A DNA stretch of 64,000 bases from Selenomonadales bacterium (GTDB lineage Bacteria; Bacillota; Negativicutes; Selenomonadales; Selenomonadaceae), in NCBI GenBank assembly GCA_900769615.1, contig CAAGHH010000001.1, forward strand, positions 124,001-188,000, given 5' to 3'. A model generated the notes under the pieces. It saw only the letters and a list, made by a program, of their open reading frames with translations, was not told the DNA's origin and did no database searches. Below, in pieces: positions 34,428-43,742 of the stretch (its first letter is position 1; each line of letters opens with the position of its first letter). The position numbers and the translations under genes are program-made.

Positions 34428-35255
34428 GTGGCAGTAAAGAGTTTTAAACCATATTCTGCAGGTCGCCGTTTTATGACCGTCGCTTCTTTCGATGAGATTA
34501 CGGCAAGCAAGCCAGAAAAATCCTTGACTGAGCGTCTGATGAAAAAAGGCGGTCGTAACCAGCAGGGTAAACTGACCGTTCGCCATCAGGGTGGCGGCCA
34601 CAAACGCCTTTATCGCGTAATCGATTTCAAACGCAATAAGGATGGTATTCCAGCTCGTGTAGCAACTATCGAATACGATCCAAACCGCAGCGCACGTATT
34701 GCTCTCCTCAATTATGTTGATGGTGAGAAACGTTATATCCTGGCACCGAATGGTCTTAAAGTTGGTGATCAGGTAGTATCTGGTCCAGAGGCTGATATTA
34801 AAGTAGGTAATGCCCTCCCGCTGAAAGACATTCCAGTTGGTACGACGATTCACAATGTTGAATTGAAGATTGGCAAGGGTGCTCAGCTGGTTCGCAGTGC
34901 TGGTACGTCGGCACAGCTCATGGCTAAAGAAGGCGATTATGCCCTTCTCCGTATGCCATCAGGTGAATTGCGCAAAGTTCATATCAATTGCCGTGCAACT
35001 ATCGGTGAAGTTGGTAACCTTGAGCATGAAAACATCACGATCGGTAAAGCTGGTCGTAACCGCTGGCGTGGTATTCGCCCAGAGAACCGTGGTACTGCAA
35101 TGAACCCGAATGACCATCCACATGGTGGTGGTGAGGGTCGTTCTCCTGTCGGCCGCAAAAACCCTGTTACGAAATGGGGCAAATGCGCTATGGGTGCGAA
35201 AACTCGTCGCAAGAAAGCTTCGGATCGTCTCATCGTCAGAGGCCGTACGAAATAA
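34428..35255 (+). CDS. rplB: 50S ribosomal protein L2
   Basis: 275 aa. Contains the peptidyl-transferase-region motif NPNDHPHGGGEGRSPVG with its conserved His. GTG start after AAAGGAGGTA. Standard S10 position. Confidence 0.98.
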   Translation: MAVKSFKPYSAGRRFMTVASFDEITASKPEKSLTERLMKKGGRNQQGKLTVRHQGGGHKRLYRVIDFKRNKDGIPARVATIEYDPNRSARIALLNYVDGEKRYILAPNGLKVGDQVVSGPEADIKVGNALPLKDIPVGTTIHNVELKIGKGAQLVRSAGTSAQLMAKEGDYALLRMPSGELRKVHINCRATIGEVGNLEHENITIGKAGRNRWRGIRPENRGTAMNPNDHPHGGGEGRSPVGRKNPVTKWGKCAMGAKTRRKKASDRLIVRGRTK

Positions 35256-35307
35256 TCATAGAAATCGACAGGCAGCTTGATGCCGCCTGACGAAAGGAGG
35301 AGACACT

Positions 35308-35589
35308 TTGTCAAGATCTATCAAAAAGGGACCTTACGTTGAAGAAAGCCTTATGAAGAAAATTACGGCTCTCAACGAAGCTAACGATAAAAAAGTTGTA
35401 AAGACCTGGTCGAGAAGCTCCACGATTTTCCCGGACTTCGTAGGTCATACGATTGCTGTTCATGACGGCCGTAAACATGTTCCAGTTTATGTAACGGAAG
35501 ATATGGTCGGTCATAAACTCGGTGAATTCGCTCCAACCCGTACGTTTAAGGGTCATGGTGGCGAAGAGAGAAAGACTGGACTTAAATAA
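35308..35589 (+). CDS. rpsS: 30S ribosomal protein S19
   Basis: 93 aa, MSRSIKKGPYVEESLMKK at the start and HKLGEFAPTRTFKGH near the end. The start is TTG at 35308 behind GAAAGGAGGAG; alignment with the family leaves no other choice. Confidence 0.97.
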   Translation: MSRSIKKGPYVEESLMKKITALNEANDKKVVKTWSRSSTIFPDFVGHTIAVHDGRKHVPVYVTEDMVGHKLGEFAPTRTFKGHGGEERKTGLK

Positions 35590-35610
35590 TTTTGCGAAAG
35601 GAGAATCCTT

Positions 35611-35946
35611 GTGGAATCTAAAGCAGTAGCTAAATTTGTTCGCATCACTCCGCGCAAAGTTCGTATAGTCCTGGATCTTATCCGTGGCAAGAACGTTGCA
35701 GAGGCATTTGCGATCTTAAAATTCACGCCGAAAGCTGGCGCTGATGTTGTAGAGAAGGTTCTGCGTTCCGCTGTTGCAAACGCTGAGAATAATTTTGATA
35801 TGGACGTTGATAAACTCTTCGTCAAAACGGCTTTTGCTGATGAAGGCCCGACGATGAAACGTATTCATCCGCGTTCCCGTGGACAGGCTTTCAAAATTTT
35901 GAAACGCACGTCTCATGTAACTATCGTCGTAGACGAGAAGAACTAA
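35611..35946 (+). CDS. rplV: 50S ribosomal protein L22
   Basis: 111 aa. VRITPRKVRIVLDLIRGK and the beta-hairpin PRSRGQAFKILKRTSH, which lines the exit tunnel, are intact. GTG start after GAAAGGAG. Confidence 0.97.
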   Translation: MESKAVAKFVRITPRKVRIVLDLIRGKNVAEAFAILKFTPKAGADVVEKVLRSAVANAENNFDMDVDKLFVKTAFADEGPTMKRIHPRSRGQAFKILKRTSHVTIVVDEKN

Positions 35947-35962
35947 GAAGGAGGGAAACGGA

Positions 35963-36631
35963 TTGGGTCAGAAAGTAAATCCGCATGGTATTCGTCTTGG
36001 CATCGTAAAAACTTGGGATGCTAAGTGGTATGCAGATAAAGATTTTGCAGCTAACCTGCATGAAGATATTAAAATCCGTGACTATCTGAAGCAGAGTCTT
36101 CAGACGGCCGGTGTGTCCAAGGTTGAGACGGAGCGTAGCAAGAACCGTCTTAAGATCACCATTCATACGGCTAAACCAGGTATGGTAATTGGTCGCGGTG
36201 GTTCGGGCATTGAACAGATCAAAGAAGGTCTGAAAAAATACACTGAAAAACGTGTTGACATTAACATCGATGAAATCAAACAGCCGGATATGGATGCAAC
36301 TCTCGTAGCTGAAAACATTGCGCAGCAGCTTGAGCGTCGTATTGCATTCCGCCGTGCTATGAAGCAGGCTGTTGGTCGTACGATGCGTCTCGGTGCTAAA
36401 GGTATCAAGGTTGCTCTTAGCGGTCGTCTTGGCGGTGCCGAAATTGCTCGTAAGGAAGCTTATCGTGAAGGCAGTATTCCTTTGCATACGCTTCGCGCTG
36501 ATATCGATTATGGTACAGCTGAAGCTCATACGACTTATGGCCGTATCGGCGTAAAAGTATGGATTTTCAAAGGTGAGGTTCTTCCGGAAAGAAAGCAGCG
36601 TCAGGCTGCAGCTGAAGGGAGCGAAGCTTAA
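35963..36631 (+). CDS. rpsC: 30S ribosomal protein S3
   Basis: 222 aa with KH domain; begins MGQKVNPHGIRLGI, fixing the TTG start at 35963. The GXXG loop is seen in VIGRGGSGIEQI. The stop overlaps rplP by one base (TAATG). Confidence 0.97.
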   Translation: MGQKVNPHGIRLGIVKTWDAKWYADKDFAANLHEDIKIRDYLKQSLQTAGVSKVETERSKNRLKITIHTAKPGMVIGRGGSGIEQIKEGLKKYTEKRVDINIDEIKQPDMDATLVAENIAQQLERRIAFRRAMKQAVGRTMRLGAKGIKVALSGRLGGAEIARKEAYREGSIPLHTLRADIDYGTAEAHTTYGRIGVKVWIFKGEVLPERKQRQAAAEGSEA

Positions 36632-37071
36632 TGTTATTACCAAAGAGAGTTAAATATCGTAAACAGTTCCGTGGCCGTATGAAGGGTAAAGCTCATCGCG
36701 GCAATACTGTCAGCCATGGTCAGTATGGTCTTGTTGCTCTTGAACCAGCTTGGATTACTAACCGTCAGATTGAAGCAGCACGTATTGCTATGACGCGTTA
36801 TATCAAACGTGGTGGTCAGGTTTGGATTAAAATATTCCCGGATAAGCCAGTAACGGCTAAACCGGCAGAAACACGCATGGGTTCCGGTAAAGGTTCGCCA
36901 GAATACTGGGTTGCAGTAGTAAAACCGGGTCGCGTTCTCTTTGAGATGGACGGCGTATCCAAAGAAATTGCACAGGAAGCTATGCGCCTTGCAGGCCATA
37001 AGCTGCCGATCAAGACGAAATTCGTTGAGAAAGACACTAAAGCAGAGGGCGGTGAAGTAAATGAAGGTTAA
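36631..37071 (+). CDS. rplP: 50S ribosomal protein L16
   Basis: 146 aa. MLLPKRVKYRKQFRGRMKG at the start and MGSGKGSPEYWVAVVKPG in the middle. Binds near the A-site tRNA elbow. Its last 11 bases overlap rpmC. Confidence 0.97.
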   Translation: MLLPKRVKYRKQFRGRMKGKAHRGNTVSHGQYGLVALEPAWITNRQIEAARIAMTRYIKRGGQVWIKIFPDKPVTAKPAETRMGSGKGSPEYWVAVVKPGRVLFEMDGVSKEIAQEAMRLAGHKLPIKTKFVEKDTKAEGGEVNEG

Positions 37072-37255
37072 TGAAATTCGTGAGATGAGTGCTGACGAGC
37101 TTAACCAGAAACTTGCTTCGCTCAAAGAGGAACTGTTCAACCTCCGCTTCCAGCTCGCAACTGGTCAGCTGGAAAACCCGATGCGTATCAAAGAAGTAAA
37201 GAAGACGATCGCTCGTATTAAGACGATCCAGCGCGAGAACGAAATCAAGGCGTAA
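37061..37255 (+). CDS. rpmC: 50S ribosomal protein L29
   Basis: 64 aa, helical, MKVNEIREMSADELNQKL and KEELFNLRFQLATGQLENP. Its ribosome site GAGGGCGGTG lies within the end of rplP. Confidence 0.96.
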   Translation: MKVNEIREMSADELNQKLASLKEELFNLRFQLATGQLENPMRIKEVKKTIARIKTIQRENEIKA

Positions 37256-37291
37256 TCGCAAACTGATATGCAAAAGGAAGGAGGCTCCCTG

Positions 37292-37549
37292 ATGAGCGAA
37301 AGAAACGTACGTAAAGTAAAAATCGGTAAAGTAATTTCCGATAAAATGGATAAAACGGTTGTTGTTGCAGTTGAAGAGCTTGAGCAGCATAAACTGTACA
37401 AAAAACCGGTAAAAAGAACGGTTAAATTCCATGCTCATGATGAGAAGAACGATGCTCATGTTGGCGATAAAGTTTCTTTGATGGAAACTCGCCCGCTTTC
37501 CAAGACGAAACGTTGGAGAGTTGTTGAAGTAATCGAGAGAGCAAAATAA
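37292..37549 (+). CDS. rpsQ: 30S ribosomal protein S17
   Basis: 85 aa with OB fold: RKVKIGKVISDKMDKTVVV and ETRPLSKTKRWRVVEVIE. The ATG at 37292 is eight bases after GGAAGGAGG; an in-frame ATG at 37268 lies ahead of that site and is rejected. Confidence 0.97.
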   Translation: MSERNVRKVKIGKVISDKMDKTVVVAVEELEQHKLYKKPVKRTVKFHAHDEKNDAHVGDKVSLMETRPLSKTKRWRVVEVIERAK

Positions 37550-37579
37550 TCCCAAAATATCGAAGAAGGAGGTCAAACA

Positions 37580-37948
37580 ATGATCCAACAGCAAACAATT
37601 CTGCAGGTTGGCGATAACACTGGCGCAAAAGAGATTATGTGCGTTCGTGTACTCGGCGGTTCCTATCGCAAATATGCCAACATTGGTGATGTAATCGTAG
37701 CTGCAGTTAAATCTGCTGCTCCAGGCGGCACAGTCAAAAAAGGCGATGTCGTTAAGGCAGTTGTAGTTCGCAGCGTGAAGGGCCTGCGTCGCGCAGATGG
37801 CTCTTACATCCGCTTTGATGAGAACGCAGCCGTTATTATCAAAGACGATAAGACTCCGAGAGGTACGCGTATTTTCGGACCGGTAGCTAGAGAACTTCGC
37901 GATAAAGACTTCATGAAGATCGTTTCCCTGGCTCCTGAAGTACTTTAA
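37580..37948 (+). CDS. rplN: 50S ribosomal protein L14
   Basis: 122 aa. MIQQQTILQVGDNTGAKEIM, then RGTRIFGPVARELRDKDFMK. First gene of the spc portion; binds near L19 and the silencing factor RsfS. Shine-Dalgarno AAGAAGGAGG. Confidence 0.97.
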   Translation: MIQQQTILQVGDNTGAKEIMCVRVLGGSYRKYANIGDVIVAAVKSAAPGGTVKKGDVVKAVVVRSVKGLRRADGSYIRFDENAAVIIKDDKTPRGTRIFGPVARELRDKDFMKIVSLAPEVL

Positions 37949-37966
37949 TTGTGAGGAGGTGCGATT

Positions 37967-38299
37967 TTGGCATTCGTTAAGATGAACGTAAAGAAGGGTG
38001 ACACGGTCGTTGTGTTGTCCGGCAAAGATAAAGGCAAACAGGGCAAAGTCGTTGCGGCTATGCCGAAAAAAGGCAAGGTTGTTGTAGAAGGCGTTAACAA
38101 AGTTAAACGTCATACGAAACCGAACCAGAAAGCTCCGCAGGGTGGTATCCTCGTAAAAGAGGCTCCGATGCATGCTTGCAAAGTTATGCTCGTCTGCCCG
38201 GCTTGCTCCAAGCCGACCCGCGTTGCTCACAAAGAAGTCAATGGTAAAATGGTTCGTGCTTGCAAAAAGTGCGGCGAAGTTATCGATCAGACTAAATAA
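37967..38299 (+). CDS. rplX: 50S ribosomal protein L24
   Basis: 110 aa. KOW motif KKGDTVVVLSGKDKGKQGKV, then a C-terminal zinc-ribbon-like CPACSKPTRV...CKKCGE. TTG start after GAGGAGGTG. Large-subunit assembly initiator. Confidence 0.97.
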   Translation: MAFVKMNVKKGDTVVVLSGKDKGKQGKVVAAMPKKGKVVVEGVNKVKRHTKPNQKAPQGGILVKEAPMHACKVMLVCPACSKPTRVAHKEVNGKMVRACKKCGEVIDQTK

Positions 38300-38319
38300 T
38301 AAGGAAAGGAGGAGCACAA

Positions 38320-38859
38320 TTGGATAGATTACAGGAAAAATACCAAAACGAAGTTTGCAAAGCTATGACGGAGAAATTCGGTTATAAAAATGTTATGCAG
38401 CTTCCAAAGATCGAAAAAATCATCATCAACATGGGTGTTGGTGAGGCTGTAGGCAACCCGAAAGCTCTTGACTCAGCTGTTGCTGATTTGACGATTATTG
38501 CCGGTCAGAAACCGCTTCTGACTCGTGCTAAAAAATCTCTCGCAGCTTGGAAGCTTCGTGAAGGCATGCCAATAGGCTGCAAAGTTACGCTTCGTGGCCA
38601 GCGTATGTATCAGTTCCTCGACAAGTTCATGAACGTTGCTCTGCCGCGCGTTCGTGACTTCCGTGGCGTAAGCGCTAAGGCTTTTGATGGTCGTGGCAAC
38701 TATGCAATCGGTCTGAAAGAGCAGCTGATTTTCCCGGAAATTGAGTACGATAAAATCGACAAGATCCGTGGCATGAACATTGTTATCGTTACGACGGCAC
38801 AGACTGATGAAGAAGCCAGAGAGCTCCTGAAACTCATGGGTATGCCGTTCAGTGCATAA
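38320..38859 (+). CDS. rplE: 50S ribosomal protein L5
   Basis: 179 aa, 5S rRNA binder; MGVGEAVGNPKALDSAV and ALPRVRDFRGVSAKAFDGRG are diagnostic. TTG start behind GGAAAGGAGGAG. Confidence 0.97.
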   Translation: MDRLQEKYQNEVCKAMTEKFGYKNVMQLPKIEKIIINMGVGEAVGNPKALDSAVADLTIIAGQKPLLTRAKKSLAAWKLREGMPIGCKVTLRGQRMYQFLDKFMNVALPRVRDFRGVSAKAFDGRGNYAIGLKEQLIFPEIEYDKIDKIRGMNIVIVTTAQTDEEARELLKLMGMPFSA

Positions 38860-38873
38860 GGAGGTAAGGAAAC

Positions 38874-39059
38874 TTGGCTAAGAAGTCTATGGTTGAAAAG
38901 TGGAGCAAAGAGCCGAAATTTTCGACTCGCGGCTATAACCGTTGCAAGATTTGCGGTCGTCCACATGGCTATATGCGTAAATTTGGTATGTGCCGTATCT
39001 GCTTCCGTGAGCAGAGCTACAAAGGTGCTATTCCAGGCGTAACTAAAGCAAGCTGGTAA
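38874..39059 (+). CDS. rpsZ: 30S ribosomal protein S14, zinc-binding type
   Basis: 61 aa, type Z with CKICGRPHGYMRKFGMCRIC, a C-x2-C-x12-C-x2-C zinc site. TTG start after AAGGAGGTAAGG. The short zinc form is usual in Firmicutes. Confidence 0.97.
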   Translation: MAKKSMVEKWSKEPKFSTRGYNRCKICGRPHGYMRKFGMCRICFREQSYKGAIPGVTKASW

Positions 39060-39091
39060 TTTTTGAAAGATAAAAGGAGGATATCGATTCA

Positions 39092-39490
39092 ATGGCAATG
39101 ACTGATCCTATTGCAGATATGCTGACTCGTTTGCGTAATGCAAACAATGTATACCATGAAAGTGTTGAAATTCCAGGTTCAAAAATCAAAACTGCTATTG
39201 CAGAAGTTTTGAAAGAAGAGGGTTTCATTAAAGACTACACCTTCAATGAAGATGGCAAACAGGGTATTATCTCTGTTTCGCTCAAATACGGTGCAAACCG
39301 TGAGAAGGTTATTTCCGGTATCAAACGTATTTCGAAGCCTGGTCTTCGTAAGTATGCAAAGCATGATGAACTGCCACGTGTTCTTGGTGGACTTGGTATC
39401 GCAATTATTTCTACTTCCAAGGGAATTATGAGCGATAAGCAGGCTCGCAAAGCTGGTCTCGGCGGCGAAGTTGTGGCATACGTTTGGTAA
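39092..39490 (+). CDS. rpsH: 30S ribosomal protein S8
   Basis: 132 aa. MTDPIADMLTRLRNANNVYH and the C-terminal ISTSKGIMSDKQARKAGLGGE. It represses the spc operon in enteric bacteria. Shine-Dalgarno AAAAGGAGG. Confidence 0.97.
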   Translation: MAMTDPIADMLTRLRNANNVYHESVEIPGSKIKTAIAEVLKEEGFIKDYTFNEDGKQGIISVSLKYGANREKVISGIKRISKPGLRKYAKHDELPRVLGGLGIAIISTSKGIMSDKQARKAGLGGEVVAYVW

Positions 39491-39516
39491 TCGAAAAGTA
39501 GTCAGGAGGTGTACAG

Positions 39517-40068
39517 ATGTCAAGAATTGGTAATGCACCAATTGAAATCCCAGCTGGCGTAACCGTTACAGTTGGTGAAAACAATTTGGTTAAAGTAAAG
39601 GGCCCGAAAGGTGAACTTTCCCGCCAAATTCATTCAGAAATGAAAGTTATCGTTGAAGGCAACGTTGTTAAAGTAGAGCGTCCTTCTGATGATAAAATGC
39701 ACAGATCTTTACATGGTTTGTCCCGTTCGTTAATTCACAACATGGTTGTTGGCGTAACGGAAGGTTTCTCCAAAAGTCTCGAAATCAATGGCGTAGGTTA
39801 CCGTGCTCAGAAAAAGGGCAAGGCACTCAACCTTTCCCTTGGTTTCTCTCACCCAGTTGTTGTTGAGCCGCCACAGGGCATCGAATTTGATGTTCCGTCG
39901 GCTAATGCAATCACGGTTTCTGGAATTGACAAAGAAGTTGTTGGCCAGATTGCTGCTGAAATTCGCAGCTTCCGTGAGCCGGAGCCATATAAAGGTAAAG
40001 GTATTAAATATGCTGGCGAACATATCCGTCGTAAAGAAGGTAAAGCCGGCGCTAAGGGTAAGAAATAA
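39517..40068 (+). CDS. rplF: 50S ribosomal protein L6
   Basis: 183 aa with two duplicated folds; SRIGNAPIEIPAGVTV and EPYKGKGIKYAGEHIRRKEG. Shine-Dalgarno CAGGAGGTG. Confidence 0.97.
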   Translation: MSRIGNAPIEIPAGVTVTVGENNLVKVKGPKGELSRQIHSEMKVIVEGNVVKVERPSDDKMHRSLHGLSRSLIHNMVVGVTEGFSKSLEINGVGYRAQKKGKALNLSLGFSHPVVVEPPQGIEFDVPSANAITVSGIDKEVVGQIAAEIRSFREPEPYKGKGIKYAGEHIRRKEGKAGAKGKK

Positions 40069-40098
40069 GGTACTGATTCGAGAAAGGAGTGAATCTCT

Positions 40099-40458
40099 GT
40101 GCTTCTTAAAGCAGATAAGAATAAGGCACGTCAGAAACGTCATCTGCGTGTTCGTAACCATATCGCAGGCACGGCTGCTCGCCCGCGTCTTAACGTATAT
40201 CGCAGCCTGGCCAACATTTATGCTCAGGTTATCGATGATGAGAAAGGCGTGACTTTAGTGTCCGCTAGCTCCCAAGATAAGGGATTCGAGAACTACGGTG
40301 GCAACATCGAAGCAGCTAAAGCTGTAGGCGCTGCTGTTGCTAAACGTGCTCTTGAAAAGGGTATCAACGAAGTTGTATTCGATCGTGGTGGTTATGTATA
40401 TCATGGTCGTGTTGCTGCTCTGGCTGAGGCCGCTCGTGAAGCAGGTCTGAAATTCTAA
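40099..40458 (+). CDS. rplR: 50S ribosomal protein L18
   Basis: 119 aa. RPRLNVYRSLANIYAQVIDD and VVFDRGGYVYHGRVAALAEA. Binds 5S rRNA with L5. GTG start eight bases after AAGGAGTG. Confidence 0.97.
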   Translation: MLLKADKNKARQKRHLRVRNHIAGTAARPRLNVYRSLANIYAQVIDDEKGVTLVSASSQDKGFENYGGNIEAAKAVGAAVAKRALEKGINEVVFDRGGYVYHGRVAALAEAAREAGLKF

Positions 40459-40484
40459 ATCATTGATTAAAAGGAGGTAAATGA

Positions 40485-40991
40485 ATGGCTAGAAATATGG
40501 ACAACGAAACTCCTGAGTTCGAGGAGAAAGTTGTATATATCAATCGAGTAGCGAAAGTCGTAAAAGGCGGTCGCCGTTTCTCGTTTAGCGCACTTGTCGT
40601 TGTTGGTAACAAGAAAGGCAAAGTAGGCGTTGGTCTTGGCAAAGCTGCTGAGGTTCCGGAAGCAATCCGCAAAGGCGTAGAAGATGCAAAGAAGAATCTC
40701 GTTGAGGTTGCTCTGTTCGATGGTCGTACGATTCCGCATGAGATGATCGGTATTTTTGGTGCTGGTCGTGTTATGATGAAACCGGCTGCAAAAGGTACTG
40801 GTGTTATCGCTGGCGGTCCAGCTCGTGCTGTACTTGAACTTGCAGGCGTTCATGATATCCTGACGAAGTCTCTCGGATCTTCAAATCCTAATAATATGGT
40901 TCGTGCAACTATGGAAGGTTTGAAGGCGCTGAAACGTGCTGAAGCAGTTGCTGAATTACGTGGCAAGACAGTTCAGGAAATCTTAGGTTAA
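40485..40991 (+). CDS. rpsE: 30S ribosomal protein S5
   Basis: 168 aa. The N-terminal double-stranded-RNA-binding fold has VVKGGRRFSFSALVVVGN and GKVGVGLGKA. Shine-Dalgarno AAAAGGAGG. Confidence 0.97.
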   Translation: MARNMDNETPEFEEKVVYINRVAKVVKGGRRFSFSALVVVGNKKGKVGVGLGKAAEVPEAIRKGVEDAKKNLVEVALFDGRTIPHEMIGIFGAGRVMMKPAAKGTGVIAGGPARAVLELAGVHDILTKSLGSSNPNNMVRATMEGLKALKRAEAVAELRGKTVQEILG

Positions 40992-41005
40992 TAGGAGGCT
41001 CGAAA

Positions 41006-41191
41006 ATGGCAAAAGTTAAAGTTACGCTTAAAAGAAGCCTTATCGGCCGCCCAGAAACGCAGCGCAAGACGGTTCGCGCCCTGGGCCTGCGCAAGATCAA
41101 CTCGGTTGTAGAGCTTCCAGATAACCCGGCTATCCGTGGTCAGCTCCACAAAGTTGAACATCTGATTGCAGTAGAAGAAATCGCAGACTAA
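41006..41191 (+). CDS. rpmD: 50S ribosomal protein L30
   Basis: 61 aa. VTLKRSLIGRPETQRKTVRA then KINSVVELPDNPAIRGQLHK. Shine-Dalgarno ATAGGAGG. Confidence 0.97.
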   Translation: MAKVKVTLKRSLIGRPETQRKTVRALGLRKINSVVELPDNPAIRGQLHKVEHLIAVEEIAD

Positions 41192-41215
41192 TCATAGAAC
41201 AGGAGGTGCTCACAG

Positions 41216-41656
41216 ATGAAATTGCATGAATTACAGCCAGCAGCTGGTTCCCGTACTGTCCGCAATCGTGTAGGTCGTGGTATTGGTTCAGGTAACGGTA
41301 AAACTTCTGGTCGTGGTATGAAAGGTCAGAATTCTCGTAGCGGTGGCGGCGTACGCACTGGTTTCGAGGGTGGTCAGATGCCGATATATCGTCGTCTGCC
41401 GAAACGTGGCTTTAAAAATGTTTGGGCTAAGACATTTGCTGAAGTAAACGTTGAGACGCTCAATCGTTTTGAAGACGGCACGACTGTTGATCCAGTTGCT
41501 TTGGTTGAAAAAGGTATTCTGAAAAATGTTCAGGATGGCATTCGTATTCTCGGCAACGGCGAACTCACGAAGAAGCTGACGGTTCGCGCTAACGGCTTCA
41601 CTAAATCTGCAGAAGAAAAGATTACGGCAGCAGGCGGCAAAGTCGAGGTGATCTGA
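41216..41656 (+). CDS. rplO: 50S ribosomal protein L15
   Basis: 146 aa. Gly-rich N-terminus RVGRGIGSGNGKTSGRGMKG and GFEGGQMPIYRRLPKRGF. It ends two bases before the secY start, so SecY is translationally coupled. Confidence 0.97.
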   Translation: MKLHELQPAAGSRTVRNRVGRGIGSGNGKTSGRGMKGQNSRSGGGVRTGFEGGQMPIYRRLPKRGFKNVWAKTFAEVNVETLNRFEDGTTVDPVALVEKGILKNVQDGIRILGNGELTKKLTVRANGFTKSAEEKITAAGGKVEVI

Positions 41657-41657
41657 G

Positions 41658-42914
41658 GTGCTCTCAGCCCTTGGCAACGTTTGGAAAATTCCGGAACTTA
41701 GGCAAAAGATAGTATTCACCTTGATTATGTTTGCAATATTCCGGATGGGGACGCATATTCCCGTCCCTGGGGTTGATCCAACGGCGATTGAGCAATTATT
41801 CGCCAATGGCAATCTGTTTGGTCTGTTAGATCTATTTTCTGGTGGTGCTTTTAGCAAGTTTTCTATCTTCGCTATGTCCATTACACCATATATCAATGCA
41901 GCGATAATTATTCAATTATTGAATGTGGTTATTCCAACACTTGAACAGTGGTCTAAGGAAGGCGAGGAAGGACATAAAAAAACCACTCAGGTTACGCGCT
42001 ATCTTACGGTAGTGCTGGCATTCTTTCAAGCGATTGGCATGTCCATTGGCTTGAAGGCTGCCATTTTAAATCCTAATCCGGTAAATATTTTAATCATAGC
42101 GATTACATTGACTGCCGGTACGGTGTTCCTTATGTGGTTGGGTGAACAGATCACTTCGCAAGGTGTTGGTAACGGTATATCATTGATTATCTTTGCTGGT
42201 ATCGTTGCTGCTTTACCTAAAAACATTGGAACTATTTATCATTATGTTCAAGCTGGAACCATTAGTTATTTCAGTGTATTTATGTTTGCAATTATTGCTA
42301 TAGCGATGGTTGTATTCGTTGTATGCGTTGAAAATGGTTTTCGCCGAATACCTATTTCGTATGCAAAAAGGGTTGTCGGCAATAAAGCTTACGGTGGTCA
42401 TTCCAGTCATATTCCGCTTAAAGTAAACCAAGCGGGAGTTATTCCAATAATCTTTGCGTCATCCGTGCTGATGTTTCCAGTAACTATTGCTCAGTTTATT
42501 GATGTACCCTGGGTAAAAACTATTGCCATTTATTTGGAGTGGGGAAAACCTTTACAGACTACACTTTACGTAGCTATGATAATATTCTTCACTTACTTTT
42601 ATACTGCGGTTACTGTAAAGATATCGGATATGGCAGAGAATCTGAAAAAATACGGTGGTTTCATCCCAGGTATTCGTCCGGGACAGCCAACGGCAGATTA
42701 TTTGGACCATGTCATGACTCGTATCACGCTTGCTGGATCAATCTTCTTGGCCTTTATCGCAGTCCTGCCGAATATGATAGCTGCGGCAACTCATATTGAA
42801 GGTGTTTACTTTGGCGGCACGGCTTTGCTTATCGTCGTAGGCGTTGCCTTGCAGACGATGAAACAGATAGAGTCCATGATTGTAATGCGTCACTATGAAG
42901 GGTTCATGAAATAA
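41658..42914 (+). CDS. secY: Protein translocase subunit SecY
   Basis: 418 aa, ten transmembrane helices. Seen: FRMGTHIPVPGVDP in the N-terminal region, FSGGAFSKFSIFAMSITPYI, and the ribosome-contacting loops GFRRIPISYAKR and ENLKKYGGFIPGIRPG. GTG start one base after the rplO stop. Codon use drops back toward the genome average from here. Confidence 0.97.
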   Translation: MLSALGNVWKIPELRQKIVFTLIMFAIFRMGTHIPVPGVDPTAIEQLFANGNLFGLLDLFSGGAFSKFSIFAMSITPYINAAIIIQLLNVVIPTLEQWSKEGEEGHKKTTQVTRYLTVVLAFFQAIGMSIGLKAAILNPNPVNILIIAITLTAGTVFLMWLGEQITSQGVGNGISLIIFAGIVAALPKNIGTIYHYVQAGTISYFSVFMFAIIAIAMVVFVVCVENGFRRIPISYAKRVVGNKAYGGHSSHIPLKVNQAGVIPIIFASSVLMFPVTIAQFIDVPWVKTIAIYLEWGKPLQTTLYVAMIIFFTYFYTAVTVKISDMAENLKKYGGFIPGIRPGQPTADYLDHVMTRITLAGSIFLAFIAVLPNMIAAATHIEGVYFGGTALLIVVGVALQTMKQIESMIVMRHYEGFMK

Positions 42915-42928
42915 GAGGAGGCAAAATA

Positions 42929-43573
42929 ATGCATATCCTGTTGATGGGCCCCCCGGGTGCCGGCAAAGGCACGCAGGCGGCTGAGTTAGTCAAAGCGTTT
43001 GCAATTCCCCATATCTCCACGGGCGACATGTTCCGTGCAGCTATAAAAGGGGGAACTGAGCTCGGTAAATTAGCAAACTCTTATATAAAAGATGGTAAGC
43101 TCGTTCCTGATGAGGTTACTATTGGCATTGTCCGTGAGCGTCTAGCCAAGGATGATTGCAAAAAAGGTTTCATACTTGATGGCTTTCCGCGTACTGTTGA
43201 GCAGGCTGATGCGCTTAATGGTATTTTGCAGGACTTAGGTTTGAGCCTGACTCGTGTGCTGAACATCAATGTTCCGGCTGCTGATTTAATTGCTCGGGCA
43301 GTTGGTCGTCGTATTTGCAAGAAATGCGGTGCTACTTATCATGTAGAATTCAATCCGCCAAAACAGGATGGAATTTGCGATGAGTGTGGCAGTGAGCTCT
43401 TCCAACGGGCTGATGATACAGAAGAGACGATGAAAAATCGTCTTTCAGTATACGAAGCTTCGACGAAACCGCTTATAGATTACTATGAAAAAGCTGGTGT
43501 CTATACGGAAGTTGATGGCAGACAAGCAATTGACAAGGTTACGGCAGAACTGATCGCAGTTCTTAAGGGCTGA
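42929..43573 (+). CDS. adk: Adenylate kinase
   Basis: 214 aa. Walker A GPPGAGKGTQA at residues 7-17, FILDGFPRT, and a zinc-binding LID with CKKCGATYH...CDECG (four Cys). Interconverts ATP, ADP and AMP. map usually follows in Firmicutes; here a structured 190-base gap follows instead. Confidence 0.98.
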   Translation: MHILLMGPPGAGKGTQAAELVKAFAIPHISTGDMFRAAIKGGTELGKLANSYIKDGKLVPDEVTIGIVRERLAKDDCKKGFILDGFPRTVEQADALNGILQDLGLSLTRVLNINVPAADLIARAVGRRICKKCGATYHVEFNPPKQDGICDECGSELFQRADDTEETMKNRLSVYEASTKPLIDYYEKAGVYTEVDGRQAIDKVTAELIAVLKG

Positions 43574-43613
43574 GTCAGAAAACCGTTGGTGAAATTCACT
43601 GAACGATAGAAGT

Positions 43614-43742
43614 TGTTGTAAGGGCGGCAGTTTAATATGCCGCCCATTACAATGATTAAAATTATGTTGATTGACAACCTGTTGTTGGGCATGGCATTCG
43701 CAGGAATTGCAGAAGCTCCTTAGACGACTTTGGCCCAACCAA
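43614..43742 (+). promoter_or_regulatory. Two strong hairpins in the adk-infA gap
   Basis: First: TTGTAAGGGCGGC pairs with GCCGCCCATTACAA (one bulge) at 43614-43648. Second: TTGTTGGGC near 43682 pairs with GCCCAACCAA near 43733, enclosing a smaller ATTC-GCAG-GAAT hairpin; it ends about ten bases before the infA ribosome site. A TTGACA lies between but has no good -10. No ORF with a ribosome site was found. Likely a regulatory leader for infA-rpmJ-rpsM onward. Confidence 0.5.

Noticed and set aside
35921..36643. A 240-codon minus-strand ORF opposite rpsC
   Set aside because: Same explanation: antisense to a conserved ribosomal gene with biased codons.
37037..38317. A 426-codon minus-strand ORF opposite rpmC, rpsQ, rplN and rplX
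   Set aside because: It spans four intact ribosomal genes and the gaps between them, with Phe/Leu/Asn-rich content and no start signal; a shadow frame.
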